From Odontocerum albicorne (Eukaryota > Arthropoda > Insecta > Trichoptera > Odontoceridae), in contig OX463859.1 in the NCBI GenBank assembly GCA_949825065.1, positions 28,227,847-28,291,846 of the forward strand: 64,000 nt of DNA, given 5' to 3'. How positions within the stretch are numbered: position 1 is the first letter of the stretch; each line of letters starts with the position of its first letter. A program made the translations under genes and the position numbers. The notes beneath the pieces were generated by a model. That model was given only the letters and a program-made list of their open reading frames with translations. It had not been told where the DNA came from and searched no databases. Below are positions 63,871 to 64,000 of the stretch, piece after piece.

Positions 63871-63965
63871 GGAGTCGGATGAAAATTTACCGACTCCGGC
63901 TTTATTTTATACTCTGACACCGACTCCAACTCTTGACTCTGACTTCAATTTTTATTTTATTTTAT
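63867..63965. repeat. CGACTCC-rich repeat, possible transposon terminus
   Basis: CAGGGCTGTGGAGTCGGATG, ACCGACTCCGGC and ACACCGACTCCAACTC share a GACTCC core in both orientations. Ends starting CAGGG(C) are frequent in hAT elements. The sequence runs off the window, so only a terminus is visible. Confidence 0.35.
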
Positions 63966-64000
63966 AATTTACTGTGTCTACCTAATGTATTTATATTGAC

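Overview
This is an AT-rich stretch of animal nuclear genome, almost certainly from an arthropod and most likely an insect. It carries spliced exons of Lst2 (lateral signaling target protein 2, ZFYVE28 family), two methuselah-type receptor genes, and a transposon load typical of insects (mariner, Tc1, piggyBac, Harbinger-like, Penelope-like, LINEs and tRNA-derived SINEs). The order cannot be fixed from sequence alone. No bacterial genes, CRISPR arrays or operons are present.

The backbone is Lst2 on the + strand. Eight consecutive internal coding exons lie at 21911-22051, 23208-23345, 25648-25847, 30406-30553, 33193-33298, 35283-35444, 37421-37595 and 41471-43819. All have AG/GT borders and compatible phases, joining into one open frame of 1,139 codons plus 2 nt. 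The first coding exon (the start codon and about a dozen residues) and the C-terminal FYVE exon(s) were not found. The last visible donor (43820) opens an intron that runs at least to the window end unless the gene is broken.

Inside that apparent last intron, also on the + strand, sit two tandemly duplicated, intronless genes for methuselah-like secretin-family GPCRs (49915-51537 and 55235-56878), with duplicated 5' leaders and 3' flanks and a short upstream ORF. A small remnant of a third copy's 3' end lies at about 45178-45270.

The rest is mostly repeats. From left to right: nested TIR elements and a deleted mariner (0-4.2 kb); TTAA-flanked MITEs and a pogo-like foldback (5.4-7.4 kb); tandem arrays and LINE 3' ends (7.4-20.2 kb); then Lst2 introns filled with SINE, LINE, mariner, Tc1, Penelope and minisatellite sequence (21.9-41.4 kb). 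One TIR element encodes a Cys-rich protein and ends 22 bp before an Lst2 exon. Beyond the big exon come Penelope remnants, a Harbinger-type MITE with a MADF-like exon, one apparently intact mariner (47730-49015), the GPCR pair, and broken piggyBac and jockey-like elements to the end. I saw no clearly new multi-gene system. The most interesting items are the nested GPCR pair, the Cys-rich-ORF element beside the Lst2 splice site, the MADF-bearing Harbinger MITE and the Penelope foldbacks.
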